A stretch of 64,000 nucleotides of DNA from Maribacter sp. (GCA_002749285.1 PDPR01000012.1:89690-153689), one strand, 5' to 3'. Shown: positions 46,067-53,938, counted from the stretch's first letter. Numbers and translations: made by a program. Notes: generated by a model not told the origin, from the sequence alone.

Positions 46067-48106
46067 TTGTTGGACAGACTTTATAAGAATCAATCCGTCA
46101 TTTATAAATACTTCCTCTACGTTGTATCTGTTTTTTGTATTGTCTTTTTTTTCCCTAGGGGAGGCAAGTTCAAATATGAATTCCAGAAAGGGAAACCCTG
46201 GCAATATGAGAACTTATATGCCCCTTTTGATTTCTCGGTAAAGAAGACCCAAGAGGAGATAACCTCGGAAAGGCAAAAGATCATAGATGGGCAGGTGCAT
46301 TATTACCGTTATGACGAGGCCGTTGCAAAAGCAGTATATGGGGAATACGATACCGCTTTTGAAAAAACCTTTAAGTCCCAAGGATACGATTCCTCCGAAT
46401 TGCCATTGCTGAAAAAAGCGGGGGAGGCCATTCTTGGTATTCTCTATGAAAACGGAATCCTGAAGAAAATGAATTCCCGGGAAAAGGGAAAACAGGTATA
46501 TCTTATCAAAAAGAACGAGGCCAACCAGATCAAATACGATGATATGTACAGGGTCGGCGATGTGGATGATGTTATGGATGGTGTTCTGGAAGAAAAACAG
46601 CTGGAACGATTTTCCAATGTATTCCAGACGCTTTTCTTTAATCTGATAAGGCCCAATGTGACTTATGACGAGGAACTGTCAAAAAAGGCATTGGACGATG
46701 AACTTTCAAGGATATCCCTGACCAGGGGCTCAATAGATGAGGGCAAACTCATTATAGCCAAGGGTGAGGTTGTGGAATCTGATAATCATATCATCCTAGA
46801 GTCCTTGAGAAGCGAGTTTGAATCGGAACTTTGGGCCTCGAACAACTATTATTATATTCTTGGTGGTTATACGGTACTTGTCGCATTGGTGCTGATGATG
46901 CTTTTCCTGTTCCTGAAAAAATACAGGCCCAAGATTTTCGAGAATGGAACAAAGGTCACCTTTATATTCATCAACATACTCCTTATGGTGTTCGTGACCA
47001 CCTTGGTGGTCAAATACAATGAAACCTATGTTTTTGTGGTGCCCCTGTGTATCCTCCCTTTAATCCTTAAAACATTTTTTGATGCCAGGCTAGGGCTGTT
47101 TGTACATGTGCTCACCGTACTGGTCTTGGGTTTTGTGGTTCCCAACAGCTTTGAGTATATCTTTATCCAGATTGTCGTTGGTATAGTGACCATTCTTACG
47201 ATATCCGAACTTTATAAGCGGGCGAACCTCTTTATTTCGGTCGGGCAGATCACATTGATCTACATTGTTGGGTATTTGGCATTCCATATCATTCATGAGG
47301 GTAATTTTGACAATATCGTTTGGTTGACCTTGGGCTTGTTTTTGTTGAATGGGATGATCACACTGTTTGTGCAGCCATTGATCTACATCTATGAAAAAAT
47401 ATTTGGATTGGTTTCGGATGTGTCCTTATTGGAACTGTCCAATACCAACTCAAAACTATTGAAGGAGCTTTCCAACAAGGCCCCGGGAACCTTTAACCAT
47501 TCCCTACAGGTGGCCAACCTGGCCGAAGCGGCTGCCAATGAGATAGGGGCGAATGCCATGTTGGTACGTGTTGGTGCCTTGTACCACGATATAGGTAAAC
47601 TAAGTAACCCTACCTATTTTACGGAGAACCAGATCACCAATATGAATCCGCATGATGATTTGGAGCCTCGTGATAGTGCCCGGATTATCATCAACCATGT
47701 GATAGAGGGAATTGAAATAGCAAGGAAGAACAATTTGCCCGATAGGGTCATAGATTTTATACGTTCGCACCACGGTACCACTTTAGTGTATTATTTCTAT
47801 TCCAAGCAAAAGGAATTAAGTGATGAGGTCAAGGAGAGTGACTTCAGATACCCTGGACCTACGCCTTTTTCGAAGGAAACAGCAATCCTGATGATGGCAG
47901 ATTCAGTGGAGGCGGCTTCCAAGAGTTTAAGGGACCCAACCTTTAAAACCCTGGATGGATTCGTGGATAAGATTATCGGGGGGCAAATGGCGGCAAATCA
48001 ATTTCTGAATGCGAACATAACATTCAGGGAGATAGAAACGATCAAAAAAATATTCAAACACAGATTGACCAATATCTATCATTTAAGGGTGGAATATCCA
48101 GAATAG
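46067..48106 (+). CDS. 7TM-HD phosphohydrolase (PgpH/YqfF family)
   Basis: 679-residue membrane protein: one N-terminal membrane segment (about residues 13-29), an extracytoplasmic 7TMR-HDED domain (30-255), about seven membrane segments (260-440), and a cytoplasmic HD domain with FNHSLQVANLAEAAA, ALYHDIGKL and DSARIIINHV. PgpH homologues hydrolyse cyclic di-AMP in Firmicutes; a similar role here is likely but not shown. No ATG is available: an in-frame stop (46055-46057) precedes two tandem TTG codons at 46067 and 46070, so initiation is at TTG. Downstream come tRNA genes with their own promoter. Confidence 0.9.
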   Translation: MLDRLYKNQSVIYKYFLYVVSVFCIVFFFPRGGKFKYEFQKGKPWQYENLYAPFDFSVKKTQEEITSERQKIIDGQVHYYRYDEAVAKAVYGEYDTAFEKTFKSQGYDSSELPLLKKAGEAILGILYENGILKKMNSREKGKQVYLIKKNEANQIKYDDMYRVGDVDDVMDGVLEEKQLERFSNVFQTLFFNLIRPNVTYDEELSKKALDDELSRISLTRGSIDEGKLIIAKGEVVESDNHIILESLRSEFESELWASNNYYYILGGYTVLVALVLMMLFLFLKKYRPKIFENGTKVTFIFINILLMVFVTTLVVKYNETYVFVVPLCILPLILKTFFDARLGLFVHVLTVLVLGFVVPNSFEYIFIQIVVGIVTILTISELYKRANLFISVGQITLIYIVGYLAFHIIHEGNFDNIVWLTLGLFLLNGMITLFVQPLIYIYEKIFGLVSDVSLLELSNTNSKLLKELSNKAPGTFNHSLQVANLAEAAANEIGANAMLVRVGALYHDIGKLSNPTYFTENQITNMNPHDDLEPRDSARIIINHVIEGIEIARKNNLPDRVIDFIRSHHGTTLVYYFYSKQKELSDEVKESDFRYPGPTPFSKETAILMMADSVEAASKSLRDPTFKTLDGFVDKIIGGQMAANQFLNANITFREIETIKKIFKHRLTNIYHLRVEYPE

Positions 48107-48145
48107 GGTATTTATAGGGTTCATTGAAAAAAAGTCATTAAATAG

Positions 48146-48177
48146 TTGCTTTTTAGCATTGGAAAAATGTACATTTG
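48146..48177 (+). promoter_or_regulatory. promoter of the tRNA-Ser/tRNA-Pro pair
   Basis: TTG (48146-48148), 21-nt spacer, TACATTTG (48170-48177). The predicted start is about 30 nt before tRNA-Ser. Confidence 0.65.
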
Positions 48178-48214
48178 CAACCGCTTTATAGCAAAGTTCA
48201 TTAAAATATATTCA

Positions 48215-48298
48215 GGAGAGGTGCCGGAGTGGTAACGGAGCAGATTGCTAATCTGTCGACGCGCAAGTGTCGCATGGGTTCGAGTCCCATTCTCTCCG
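48215..48298 (+). tRNA. tRNA-Ser (GCU)
   Basis: 84 nt with a 7-bp acceptor stem (GGAGAGG with TCTCTCC), anticodon loop TTGCTAA giving anticodon GCU (reads AGC/AGU), and a long variable arm (CGACGCGCAAGTGTCG), as in tRNA-Ser. TTCGAGT loop present. CCA is not encoded (GCA follows). Confidence 0.95.
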
Positions 48299-48325
48299 CA
48301 ATTTTTTTTGAAATGATAACCATAT

Positions 48326-48403
48326 CGGGGTGTAGCGTAGCCCGGTTATCGCGCCTGCTTTGGGAGCAGGAGGTCGCAGGTTCGAATCCTGCCACCCCGA
48401 CCA
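48326..48403 (+). tRNA. tRNA-Pro (UGG)
   Basis: Acceptor CGGGGTG pairs with CACCCCG; anticodon loop TTTGGGA gives UGG (reads CCN); TTCGAAT in the T loop; CCA is encoded at 48401-48403. Shares the transcript of tRNA-Ser, 27 nt upstream. Confidence 0.95.
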
Positions 48404-48424
48404 ATTATAGTATCGATCTATACC

Positions 48425-48460
48425 AAAAACCTGTCAATCGTATGATTTTCAGGTTTTTTT
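48425..48460 (+). terminator. terminator of the tRNA-Ser/tRNA-Pro transcript
   Basis: 9-bp stem (48425-48433 with 48450-48458) with a 16-nt loop and a T-run. Confidence 0.65.
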
Positions 48461-48689
48461 GTTACCATTTGGGAATATAAGACCGTTGCGGAATTCAATA
48501 ACTTTTTATAATTCATTTTCCAGATCGGTTTTTATCAAAAAAGCGTGTTTTTGGTTCTATTTTCAGGCTTTGGAGTTCCTTTTCTTACTGTTGTTCTCTT
48601 GATTTCTACAATTAGACGCAATTATCACTGGACTTCGATACAAATTATAACATATGGCCTCCATCATCCATCAGGTTTTGGGTATGCAT

Positions 48690-49125
48690 TTTTACCATTC
48701 CTCCAGATCTTGCGGTTCCCCCGTATGACGGTCCGCAATGGTGGGTTTCTTTCCCGTATGATCTATGAACAGCTTATCGTCCGCCTTGTGGGTGAAGCAT
48801 CATAGGGGATACCTCCTTGGTCCATTCGTTATACCAGTACTTAAATTGCGACAGCTTAAAACCATCGGGGTGTTTTATGTAGTACTCTTCCAAGAGAAGC
48901 TGTCTTGTTACTCCGGTCTTGAGCAGTTCTTTATCAAAATAGGGGAAGTACTTTTCCAGGGTCATTCCGAGACTTCATAATTGGTAGGCTGAAAAAGGCT
49001 ATGTACTTGGCGATGGTGCTGTGCGATATCCCGGGCCTCGAACTTATCTGCCGTTTGCTTACACCCACGCTGTAGAGCTTGAAAATCTGTTTTGCTTTTC
49101 GCATGTCTATTTGTTTATTGGCCAT
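48690..49125 (-). pseudogene. IS21 transposase IstA, truncated and frameshifted
   Basis: Starts MANKQIDMRKAKQIFKLY with a helix-turn-helix (GVSKRQISSRPGISHSTIAK), then in a second frame TLEKYFPYFDKELLKTGVT and KYWYNEWTKEVSPMM, then in a third frame HKADDKLFIDHTGKKPTIAD up to about 48690. These are consecutive parts of IstA; at least two frameshifts and loss of the C-terminal two thirds make it non-functional. The catalytic core is reached only at its first Asp (LFIDHTG). Confidence 0.75.
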
Positions 49126-49231
49126 TGTCTTTTTGACAAAAAAAGACCTTTGGCTCTTTACAAATAGAATCGACTTTTTTGGTGGTTCACTTTCGCCCGG
49201 CGAAGGTGGTATACTTTGACCGATTTTTGCA
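48690..49231 (-). mobile_element. IS21-family remnant (left end and part of istA)
   Basis: The end at 49231 begins TGCAAAAATCGG on the minus strand. Two related repeats follow, CAAAGTATACCACC and GAAAGTGAACCACC, typical of the multiple transposase-binding repeats of IS21 ends. Then comes the istA start. The element breaks off near 48690; istB and the other end are missing. Confidence 0.7.
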
Positions 49232-49391
49232 TAGAGCATCAGTAATCACAAATTGGTTAGGACAATACAACTTGCGAAAGGTTCAGTATTTAGCAGGACA
49301 TCTTTTTTACATCAGTTCAGCCGAAAGATATTTACAAGACGACTTGGAAAACCTGCACGAAATCGTCAACAACTTCCATCCAATCAGTTAA
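49232..49391 (+). pseudogene. C-terminal fragment of a tyrosine recombinase
   Basis: Directly after the IS21 end the frame reads RASVITNWLGQYNLRKVQY, LAGHLFYISSAERYLQDDL and EIVNNFHPIS before the stop. This is the end of a phage-type integrase: HSRASV box, the GH...ISSTERYL segment with the catalytic Tyr, and the usual tail. The N-terminal part is gone. The IS21 insertion point falls exactly in the conserved HSRASV box, so the insertion, followed by deletion, probably killed the gene. Confidence 0.72.
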
Positions 49392-49403
49392 ATATCCACA
49401 AAG

Positions 49404-49421
49404 AGTACTTATTTAAGTACT
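49404..49421. promoter_or_regulatory. palindromic operator of yefM-yoeB
   Basis: AGTACTTATTTAAGTACT: 7-bp arms with a 4-nt centre, directly upstream of the -7 box, where a -33 element would lie. YefM-type antitoxins repress by binding palindromes in this place; the TGTACA core known from E. coli is not present, GTAC is. Confidence 0.5.
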
Positions 49422-49427
49422 TTTTAT

Positions 49428-49435
49428 TATCTTTG
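49428..49435 (+). promoter_or_regulatory. -7 box of yefM-yoeB
   Basis: TATCTTTG ends 4 nt before the ATG at 49440, so transcription would start at the start codon (leaderless mRNA). Confidence 0.5.
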
Positions 49436-49439
49436 CAAT

Positions 49440-49688
49440 ATGGAAACAGTAAATTATACAGACTTTCGTTCAAATCTAAAGCATTGGTTCGATAAAGTAA
49501 TTAACGATGTGAGCGATATTATTATCAAGCGTAAAAGCGGTAAAGACCTCGTTTTAATATCATTGGATGAATATAATTCATTAAAGGAAACTACATACTT
49601 GTTATCAGGAAAAAACAGGGATGTTTTATTAAACTCCATCAAAGAACTGGAAGCAGGAAACGGTATGGAAAAAGACTTGGTCGAATAG
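49440..49688 (+). CDS. yefM: YefM-family antitoxin
   Basis: 82-residue Phd/YefM antitoxin: METVNYTDFRSNLKHWFDKV at the N-terminus (DNA binding and dimer), DIIIKRKSGKDLVLISLDEY, and an acidic C-terminal tail ELEAGNGMEKDLVE that blocks the toxin. It ends on the base before the toxin start, so both are co-translated. The upstream palindrome suits autoregulation. Confidence 0.9.
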   Translation: METVNYTDFRSNLKHWFDKVINDVSDIIIKRKSGKDLVLISLDEYNSLKETTYLLSGKNRDVLLNSIKELEAGNGMEKDLVE

Positions 49689-49949
49689 ATGAAATTAATT
49701 TGGTCTACTTCTTCTTGGGAAGATTATTTGTATTGGCAGAAAGTCGATAAGAAAATAGTAAAACGAATTAACGAACTGATTAAAAGCTGTATGCGGACAC
49801 CTTTTGGGGGCATCGGAAAACCCGAAGCTTTAAAAGGAGATTTACAAGGTTATTGGTCAAGACGAATCACATCGGAACATCGATTGGTTTATAAATACGA
49901 AAAAGACCAGTTATTGATTGCAGCTTGTCGTTATCATTACGGAAAGTAA
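49689..49949 (+). CDS. yoeB: YoeB-family mRNA interferase toxin
   Basis: 86-residue RelE-superfamily toxin that cuts mRNA at the ribosomal A site. WEDYLYWQKVDKKIVKRINE, then GKPEALKGDLQGYWSRRI and SEHRLVYKYE, and the C-terminal ACRYHYGK are all YoeB signatures, including the catalytic Glu, Arg, His and terminal Tyr region. Intact and adjacent to yefM. Confidence 0.92.
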   Translation: MKLIWSTSSWEDYLYWQKVDKKIVKRINELIKSCMRTPFGGIGKPEALKGDLQGYWSRRITSEHRLVYKYEKDQLLIAACRYHYGK

Positions 49950-49967
49950 AACCCACACAAAACAAAA

Positions 49968-50063
49968 CCCCCCGCTCCCGCTAGTCTGTGACTAGTGGGG
50001 GGCAGGGTAGGCGATAAGAGCAAGCAAAACAATGTAGATAAAAGGCCACGGCGGGAGCCGTGG
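49968..50063. other. two-hairpin structured element with loop complementarity
   Basis: Hairpin 1: C6 (49968-49973) with G6 (49997-50002), inner stem CTAGT/ACTAG (49981-49985 with 49991-49995). Hairpin 2: CCACGGC (50046-50052) with GCCGTGG (50057-50063). The seven unpaired bases GCTCCCG of hairpin 1 (49974-49980) are complementary to CGGGAGC at 50052-50058 over hairpin 2, so a pseudoknot or switch is possible. No coding potential seen in 49950-50130. Confidence 0.5.
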
Positions 50064-50130
50064 TATTTTATACGTGGGCACACCAACGGAAAAGGGCATT
50101 GCGTATAACCGCCTGGACCTGCCTACCCAG

Positions 50131-50621
50131 TTAAATATAGTAAGTCCAGTATGACCTAAGAAAACTTTCAAAGCTTAAAACAAAAGCATAATCCAAATCT
50201 TGGAGGTATCTGTTCTTGGCATTGAATTTTTTCGCTACAAAAGCTAAAATGTACTTTTGGCTTGTACGGTAGTGGCAAAGTGTTTTAGCAGTAAGTTTAT
50301 GTGACTGCGTTTCATTGTGATAGTTGAATATGTCAATTAGGCTATGCACACGATTACCCTGTTTCAAAGCTCTATAACATTGAACAAGGTCGGCCTTGAC
50401 TTCATCCAAATAGGGATTGACAGTTCTCGATTCAACGCCATTACCTTTTGATTTTTGCCGTTTTGAACCCCAGGTATTGACATCCACTTTTGCCTTTAGA
50501 CTAATATTGATTTTTTTACCGTTTACCGTTATTCTGACATAAATATTCGTTTTGTTGTTCTTGTCCACACACGTGAGGCATAGATTCAAAATAATACTGA
50601 AAATGTAGAAGAAGTCCGCAT
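50131..50621 (-). pseudogene. N-terminal fragment of a Bacteroidota tyrosine integrase
   Basis: From an ATG at 50621 the frame reads MRTSSTFSVLF then TGA where relatives have TGG (Trp), continues IYASRV, and after a frameshift gives KNNKTNIYVRITVNGKKINI, the arm-type DNA-binding domain. The core-binding (SAM-like) domain follows with TLCHYRTSQKYILAF, and the gene breaks off at FESFLRSYW. The catalytic domain is absent. One nonsense codon, one frameshift and a truncation: a dead integrase, lying about 175 nt from the tRNA-Lys gene, a typical integration target. Confidence 0.75.
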
Positions 50622-50764
50622 GTTTTTCGTCTTAATGGTGAAACAATTAGTGAGACGAAAGCCAAATCAACAATGCGAAATTTTAGGTATTCGGAGTTCG
50701 ATTTATAAAAATGTTGCCGATTTGTGAACTTTTAAAACCATTATCGTAATGGCCCTGAAAACAA

Positions 50765-50798
50765 AAAACCTCGGCAATCAAACGATTGTCAAGGTTTT
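50765..50798 (-). terminator. tRNA-Lys terminator
   Basis: Near-perfect 15-bp stem (50765-50779 with 50784-50798), 4-nt loop, T-run on the minus-strand 3' side, immediately after the tRNA. Confidence 0.75.
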
Positions 50799-50873
50799 GG
50801 TGACCTGGCTGGGGCTCGAACCCAGGACCCTCTCCTTAAAAGGGAGATGCTCTACCAACTGAGCTACCAGGTC
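50798..50873 (-). tRNA. tRNA-Lys (UUU)
   Basis: Minus strand: acceptor GACCTGG with CCAGGTC, D arm GCTCAGTTGGTAGAGC, anticodon loop CTTTTAA giving UUU, T loop TTCGAGC. CCA is encoded (50798-50800). Bounds the accessory island on the right. Confidence 0.95.
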
Positions 50874-50918
50874 AAATGACACTTAAACGCTTTTGTCAAG
50901 TTCATTCCTTAGCGGCTG

Positions 50919-50948
50919 CAAATATAAGATCATTAATTTATTTAGCAA
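50919..50948 (-). promoter_or_regulatory. tRNA-Lys promoter (TTG-N19-TATATTTG)
   Basis: On the minus strand TTG (50946-50948), 19-nt spacer, TATATTTG (50919-50926). Start predicted near 50912, about 39 nt before the tRNA. Confidence 0.7.
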
Positions 50949-51022
50949 GGCTATTTTTAAATAAATTTTGATTTTCTTTGGAAAGGATTGTAATTGGTTC
51001 AACTTTAGACAAATTGAAAATC

Positions 51023-51538
51023 GTGAAAATAGTTTTGGTAGGATATATGGGGAGCGGAAAGTCAACAATTGGAAGAATACTTGCCGATCGATTGGGTATC
51101 GGGTTTATAGATCTGGACGAATATGTAGAGGCTAGGGAAGGGGCTCCGATTCCAAGGTTGTTCGAAAGCAAGGGGGAGGTTTATTTTAGGAAAAAGGAAC
51201 ATGGGTATCTAAAACGGATTTTGGCGGACAAGCACGACCTTGTACTCTCAACCGGTGGGGGTACGCCTTGTTATGGCGGTAATATGGAAACTATTCTCGA
51301 GGCCACGCCTAATGTTTTTTACTTGAAGGCGACCATCCCGGGGCTTGTTGCAAGATTGGCCCCAGAAAAGGCCCATAGGCCCTTGATCGCGAATATTCCC
51401 GATGGGGAATTGCCCGAATTTATCGGCAAGCATCTTTTTGAGCGTAGTTTTTTCTATTCCAAGGCCGAACATGCCATACAAACGGATGGGAAAAGTGTTG
51501 GGGCTATTGCGGCCGAGGTTGAAGGCCTCCTAGTCTAG
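51023..51538 (+). CDS. aroK: shikimate kinase
   Basis: Phosphorylates shikimate in aromatic amino acid synthesis. From the GTG at 51023 the protein is 171 residues, the family length, starting KIVLVGYMGSGKSTIGR (P-loop). DLDEYVEAREG binds shikimate, STGGGTPC is the Walker B-like motif, and RPLIAN lies in the lid region. The frame opens at a TTG 45 nt upstream, which would add unusual residues, so GTG is preferred. Its last 9 nt overlap the end of the convergent PRTase gene. Confidence 0.93.
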   Translation: MKIVLVGYMGSGKSTIGRILADRLGIGFIDLDEYVEAREGAPIPRLFESKGEVYFRKKEHGYLKRILADKHDLVLSTGGGTPCYGGNMETILEATPNVFYLKATIPGLVARLAPEKAHRPLIANIPDGELPEFIGKHLFERSFFYSKAEHAIQTDGKSVGAIAAEVEGLLV

Positions 51539-52027
51539 GTAGACCATGTCGTCCTTTGCCTTGAACCGGACGTGTACGTGTTCCTGTAAGGAGGTTGATA
51601 GGGAAATGCCCTTGTAATCCGCTTTTACAGGATATTTTTTATGGTTCCGATTTACCAATACGGCTGTTTTCAGTTGCTTTAAGGGCGTTCTCAGAAAATG
51701 GTGGACACCATAGATCAAGGTTGTCCCCGAATTGAGTACGTCATCGATCAAAACAACCGATTTGTTTATGTAATCCCCTGTTGGTATCGAGGTTCCCACC
51801 TCACTCTCCAAAGGGTTGTTTTTGTTCATTGAAACCTTGCAGAGCGTAATTTCCGAATCGGTAATGCTGCGGAGTACATTTTGTATTTTTTTTGCGAATT
51901 CCAATCCACCACCTTCAATACCGGCAAGTATGATTTCCTTTTCGGCAACATTCGCCTCAAGTATCTGATAGGCGATTCTACGTACCTTGTGCTGTATTTC
52001 CTGATGCGACAATATTTGGTTCTCCAT
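51530..52027 (-). CDS. type I phosphoribosyltransferase
   Basis: 165 residues from the Met at 52027 (MENQILSHQEIQHKVRRIAY). The PRPP loop is KSVVLIDDVLNSGTTLIYGV, and LAGIEGGGLEFAKKI forms the pyrophosphate loop. It resembles PyrR and hypoxanthine-type enzymes but is a clear paralogue of the pyrR at 5909, without the pyr operon context. Base substrate unknown. Followed upstream by the methyltransferase gene at 10 nt and the S4 gene, all in the same direction, so probably one transcript. Confidence 0.87.
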   Translation of the reverse strand: MENQILSHQEIQHKVRRIAYQILEANVAEKEIILAGIEGGGLEFAKKIQNVLRSITDSEITLCKVSMNKNNPLESEVGTSIPTGDYINKSVVLIDDVLNSGTTLIYGVHHFLRTPLKQLKTAVLVNRNHKKYPVKADYKGISLSTSLQEHVHVRFKAKDDMVYLD

Positions 52028-52037
52028 GGTATTCGAT

Positions 52038-52622
52038 TTACTTTTCAAAGATAAAGAACAGTTCGTTACCTTTTCTTGGTTCTATTGAATTATATGCCGT
52101 TTCGAGTACCTTGATCGAAAAAATACCATCAAAGATTGCCCTATACCCTTCCCTATTCCCCCCAAAAGGAGGCCCGTCACTGGAAAATGGGGCGTCAAAG
52201 AGAAGTCCGGCCAATTTCCCTTTTGCCTTTAGGAGGTCGTGCATCTTCGACGCATAGGCTTTTCGTAGTGAGGGGTCCAAGGCGCAGAAAAAGGTCTGTT
52301 CCAGGATCAGGTCGAACCCGGATGGCTTGAAATCGAAAAAATCCGTGTGGACCAATTGATTGTCCGGGAACGAGGGGACCCTTTCCTTTAGGTTTTTTAA
52401 AGGCCGGGCCGCTATATCGATGACATGGGTGTTCGTAAATCCTTTGCTGAAAAGATATTCTGCCTCATGCCCGTTTCCTGCACCGGGAATTAGTATCTTG
52501 GTCTCCTTGTCCGTTAGTTGGTCAATATAGGCCTTGAGCGGTGGCGAGACATATCCGATATCCCAACCCACTTTGTTATCGTTATACCTATTGTTCCAAT
52601 ATGTCTTATTCAGGTCCATCAT
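52038..52622 (-). CDS. TPMT-family SAM-dependent methyltransferase
   Basis: 194 residues. KTYWNNRYNDNKVGWDIG at the N-terminus and ILIPGAGNGHEAEYLFSKGF as SAM motif I are typical of the thiopurine/thiol methyltransferase family; LILEQTFFCALDPS is the family's motif after the acidic strand. Bacterial members methylate thiols, iodide or selenium compounds. Overlaps the S4 gene by 17 nt. Substrate not deducible. Confidence 0.87.
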   Translation of the reverse strand: MMDLNKTYWNNRYNDNKVGWDIGYVSPPLKAYIDQLTDKETKILIPGAGNGHEAEYLFSKGFTNTHVIDIAARPLKNLKERVPSFPDNQLVHTDFFDFKPSGFDLILEQTFFCALDPSLRKAYASKMHDLLKAKGKLAGLLFDAPFSSDGPPFGGNREGYRAIFDGIFSIKVLETAYNSIEPRKGNELFFIFEK

Positions 52623-52980
52623 CCAAGTAATCGTCGATTTCCCTACGGTCTTTTTTGGTAGGCCTTCCTGTTCCCTTTTTACGGTAGTGGGCTTTTGAGT
52701 ACTTTAAAAGCTCCTCGTTCCCAAAGGCTTCCTTGGGGGTGGTGTCCTTTCTGTAAATATCGACCAATTTGGCCCCAACCCGGTTTGCGGGAATATCCAA
52801 AATGGTGAATTGAAGGTTTATCTGGTTCTTGCGCACCACGATCTCATCGGTGGGGTAAACCTCCCTAGAAGGTTTCACCACTTGCCCATTCACCTTGACA
52901 TGTCCTTTTTTACAGGCGGTAGAGGCAATATTCCGTGTTTTGGAATATCGGGTATGCCATAAGTATTTGTCAATACGCAT
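52606..52980 (-). CDS. S4-domain RNA-binding protein (Hsp15/HslR-like)
   Basis: 124 residues. The S4 fold covers about residues 1-60: MRIDKYLWHTRYSKTRNIAS and CKKGHVKVNGQVVKPSREV. The C-terminal tail is basic then acidic (HYRKKGTGRPTKKDRRE, DDYLDDGPE-like). E. coli Hsp15 binds stalled 50S subunits carrying peptidyl-tRNA. First gene of the S4-methyltransferase-PRTase transcript. Divergent from the FKBP gene. Confidence 0.9.
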   Translation of the reverse strand: MRIDKYLWHTRYSKTRNIASTACKKGHVKVNGQVVKPSREVYPTDEIVVRKNQINLQFTILDIPANRVGAKLVDIYRKDTTPKEAFGNEELLKYSKAHYRKKGTGRPTKKDRREIDDYLDDGPE

Positions 52981-53063
52981 CGTCTATCAAAATTCTTTGT
53001 TAAGGAACTCTGCAAAAATACATAAAATTGTATCTTGCGACCTCTAATCGCTAATAGTTGAAA

Positions 53064-53918
53064 ATGAAAAATAGTATTATAGTGCTTTTGGTGGTGTTCC
53101 TTGCATGGTCTTGTAAAAAAGATGACGATGATGGTGGTAATGCCCCTGTGAAGGTGGCTATCAGGCCCTTGGATGAAGTGGCTGCTGAGAACGATGCCGA
53201 GATAAGGCGGTATTTGGAGACCCATTTCTATAATTACACCGATTTTGAAAATCCACCTTCTGATTTTGATTTTAAGATCAAATTGGACACGATTGACGGG
53301 GAGAATATAGATAAAACACCATTGATAGAACAGGTGGAATCAAAAACGGTAAATGTATCCTCCAATGAATTTCTTTTGGATACGGATGAGAAGGACATAC
53401 CCCATAAGTATTACTATCTGGTTGTTAGGGAAAACGGGGAAGGGGAAAAAAGTTTTCCTACTATAGCCGATTCTACGTTCCTTAGGTATGAGGGGCGCTT
53501 ATTGGACGGGAAGGTTTTTGATGCCGTTAACGCTGGTGGGACATGGTTTGATCTGCCAACGTTCCAATTTCCCGGAAAAGCAGGGAATAGGGCGTTCAGG
53601 GGTGTTGGTGAAGGAATGGTGAATTTTAAACCTGGAGGTGGGATCATAGAGCATGACGATGGGACTTACACTGTGGAGGACTACGGAATCGGCATGATAA
53701 TCCTCCCATCAGGATTAGGGACTTTCAATGGTAGGCGGGGTATTATATCCCCATACAGCCCATTGATTTTCACTATTGATTTGCTTGTTGTAATCGAGAC
53801 GGACCATGATGGTGACGGGATTCCCTCGATTGATGAGGATTCCAATAAGGATGGAATACTTTATAACGATGATACCGACGGAGACGATATCCCCGATTAT
53901 CTGGATGCTGATAGTTAG
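53064..53918 (+). CDS. FKBP-type peptidyl-prolyl isomerase lipoprotein
   Basis: 284 residues. Lipoprotein signal MKNSIIVLLVVFLAWSC, then KKDDDDGG after the lipid Cys. The FKBP domain spans about residues 125-240: LRYEGRLLDGKVFDA, the FQFPGKAGNRAFRGVGEG insertion and YGIGMIILPSGLGTF, ending PLIFTIDLLVV. The last 40 residues are Asp-rich repeats (DHDGDGIPSIDED, DTDGDDIPDYLDADS), like thrombospondin type 3 calcium-binding repeats. Related flavobacterial proteins help fold surface adhesins (gliding group). Start at ATG 53064; a TTG lies two codons earlier. Confidence 0.88.
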   Translation: MKNSIIVLLVVFLAWSCKKDDDDGGNAPVKVAIRPLDEVAAENDAEIRRYLETHFYNYTDFENPPSDFDFKIKLDTIDGENIDKTPLIEQVESKTVNVSSNEFLLDTDEKDIPHKYYYLVVRENGEGEKSFPTIADSTFLRYEGRLLDGKVFDAVNAGGTWFDLPTFQFPGKAGNRAFRGVGEGMVNFKPGGGIIEHDDGTYTVEDYGIGMIILPSGLGTFNGRRGIISPYSPLIFTIDLLVVIETDHDGDGIPSIDEDSNKDGILYNDDTDGDDIPDYLDADS

Positions 53919-53938
53919 AAAGTAGTTATAAAGGCAAT

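Noticed and set aside
48201..48480. Frames across the tRNA-Ser/tRNA-Pro genes
   Set aside because: They are translations of tRNA sequence (the familiar GVAGFEPATS artefact).
50090..50130. Possible integron attC-like site (GCGTATAACCGCC)
   Set aside because: Only a short likeness; no paired R and L boxes and no integron integrase in the window.
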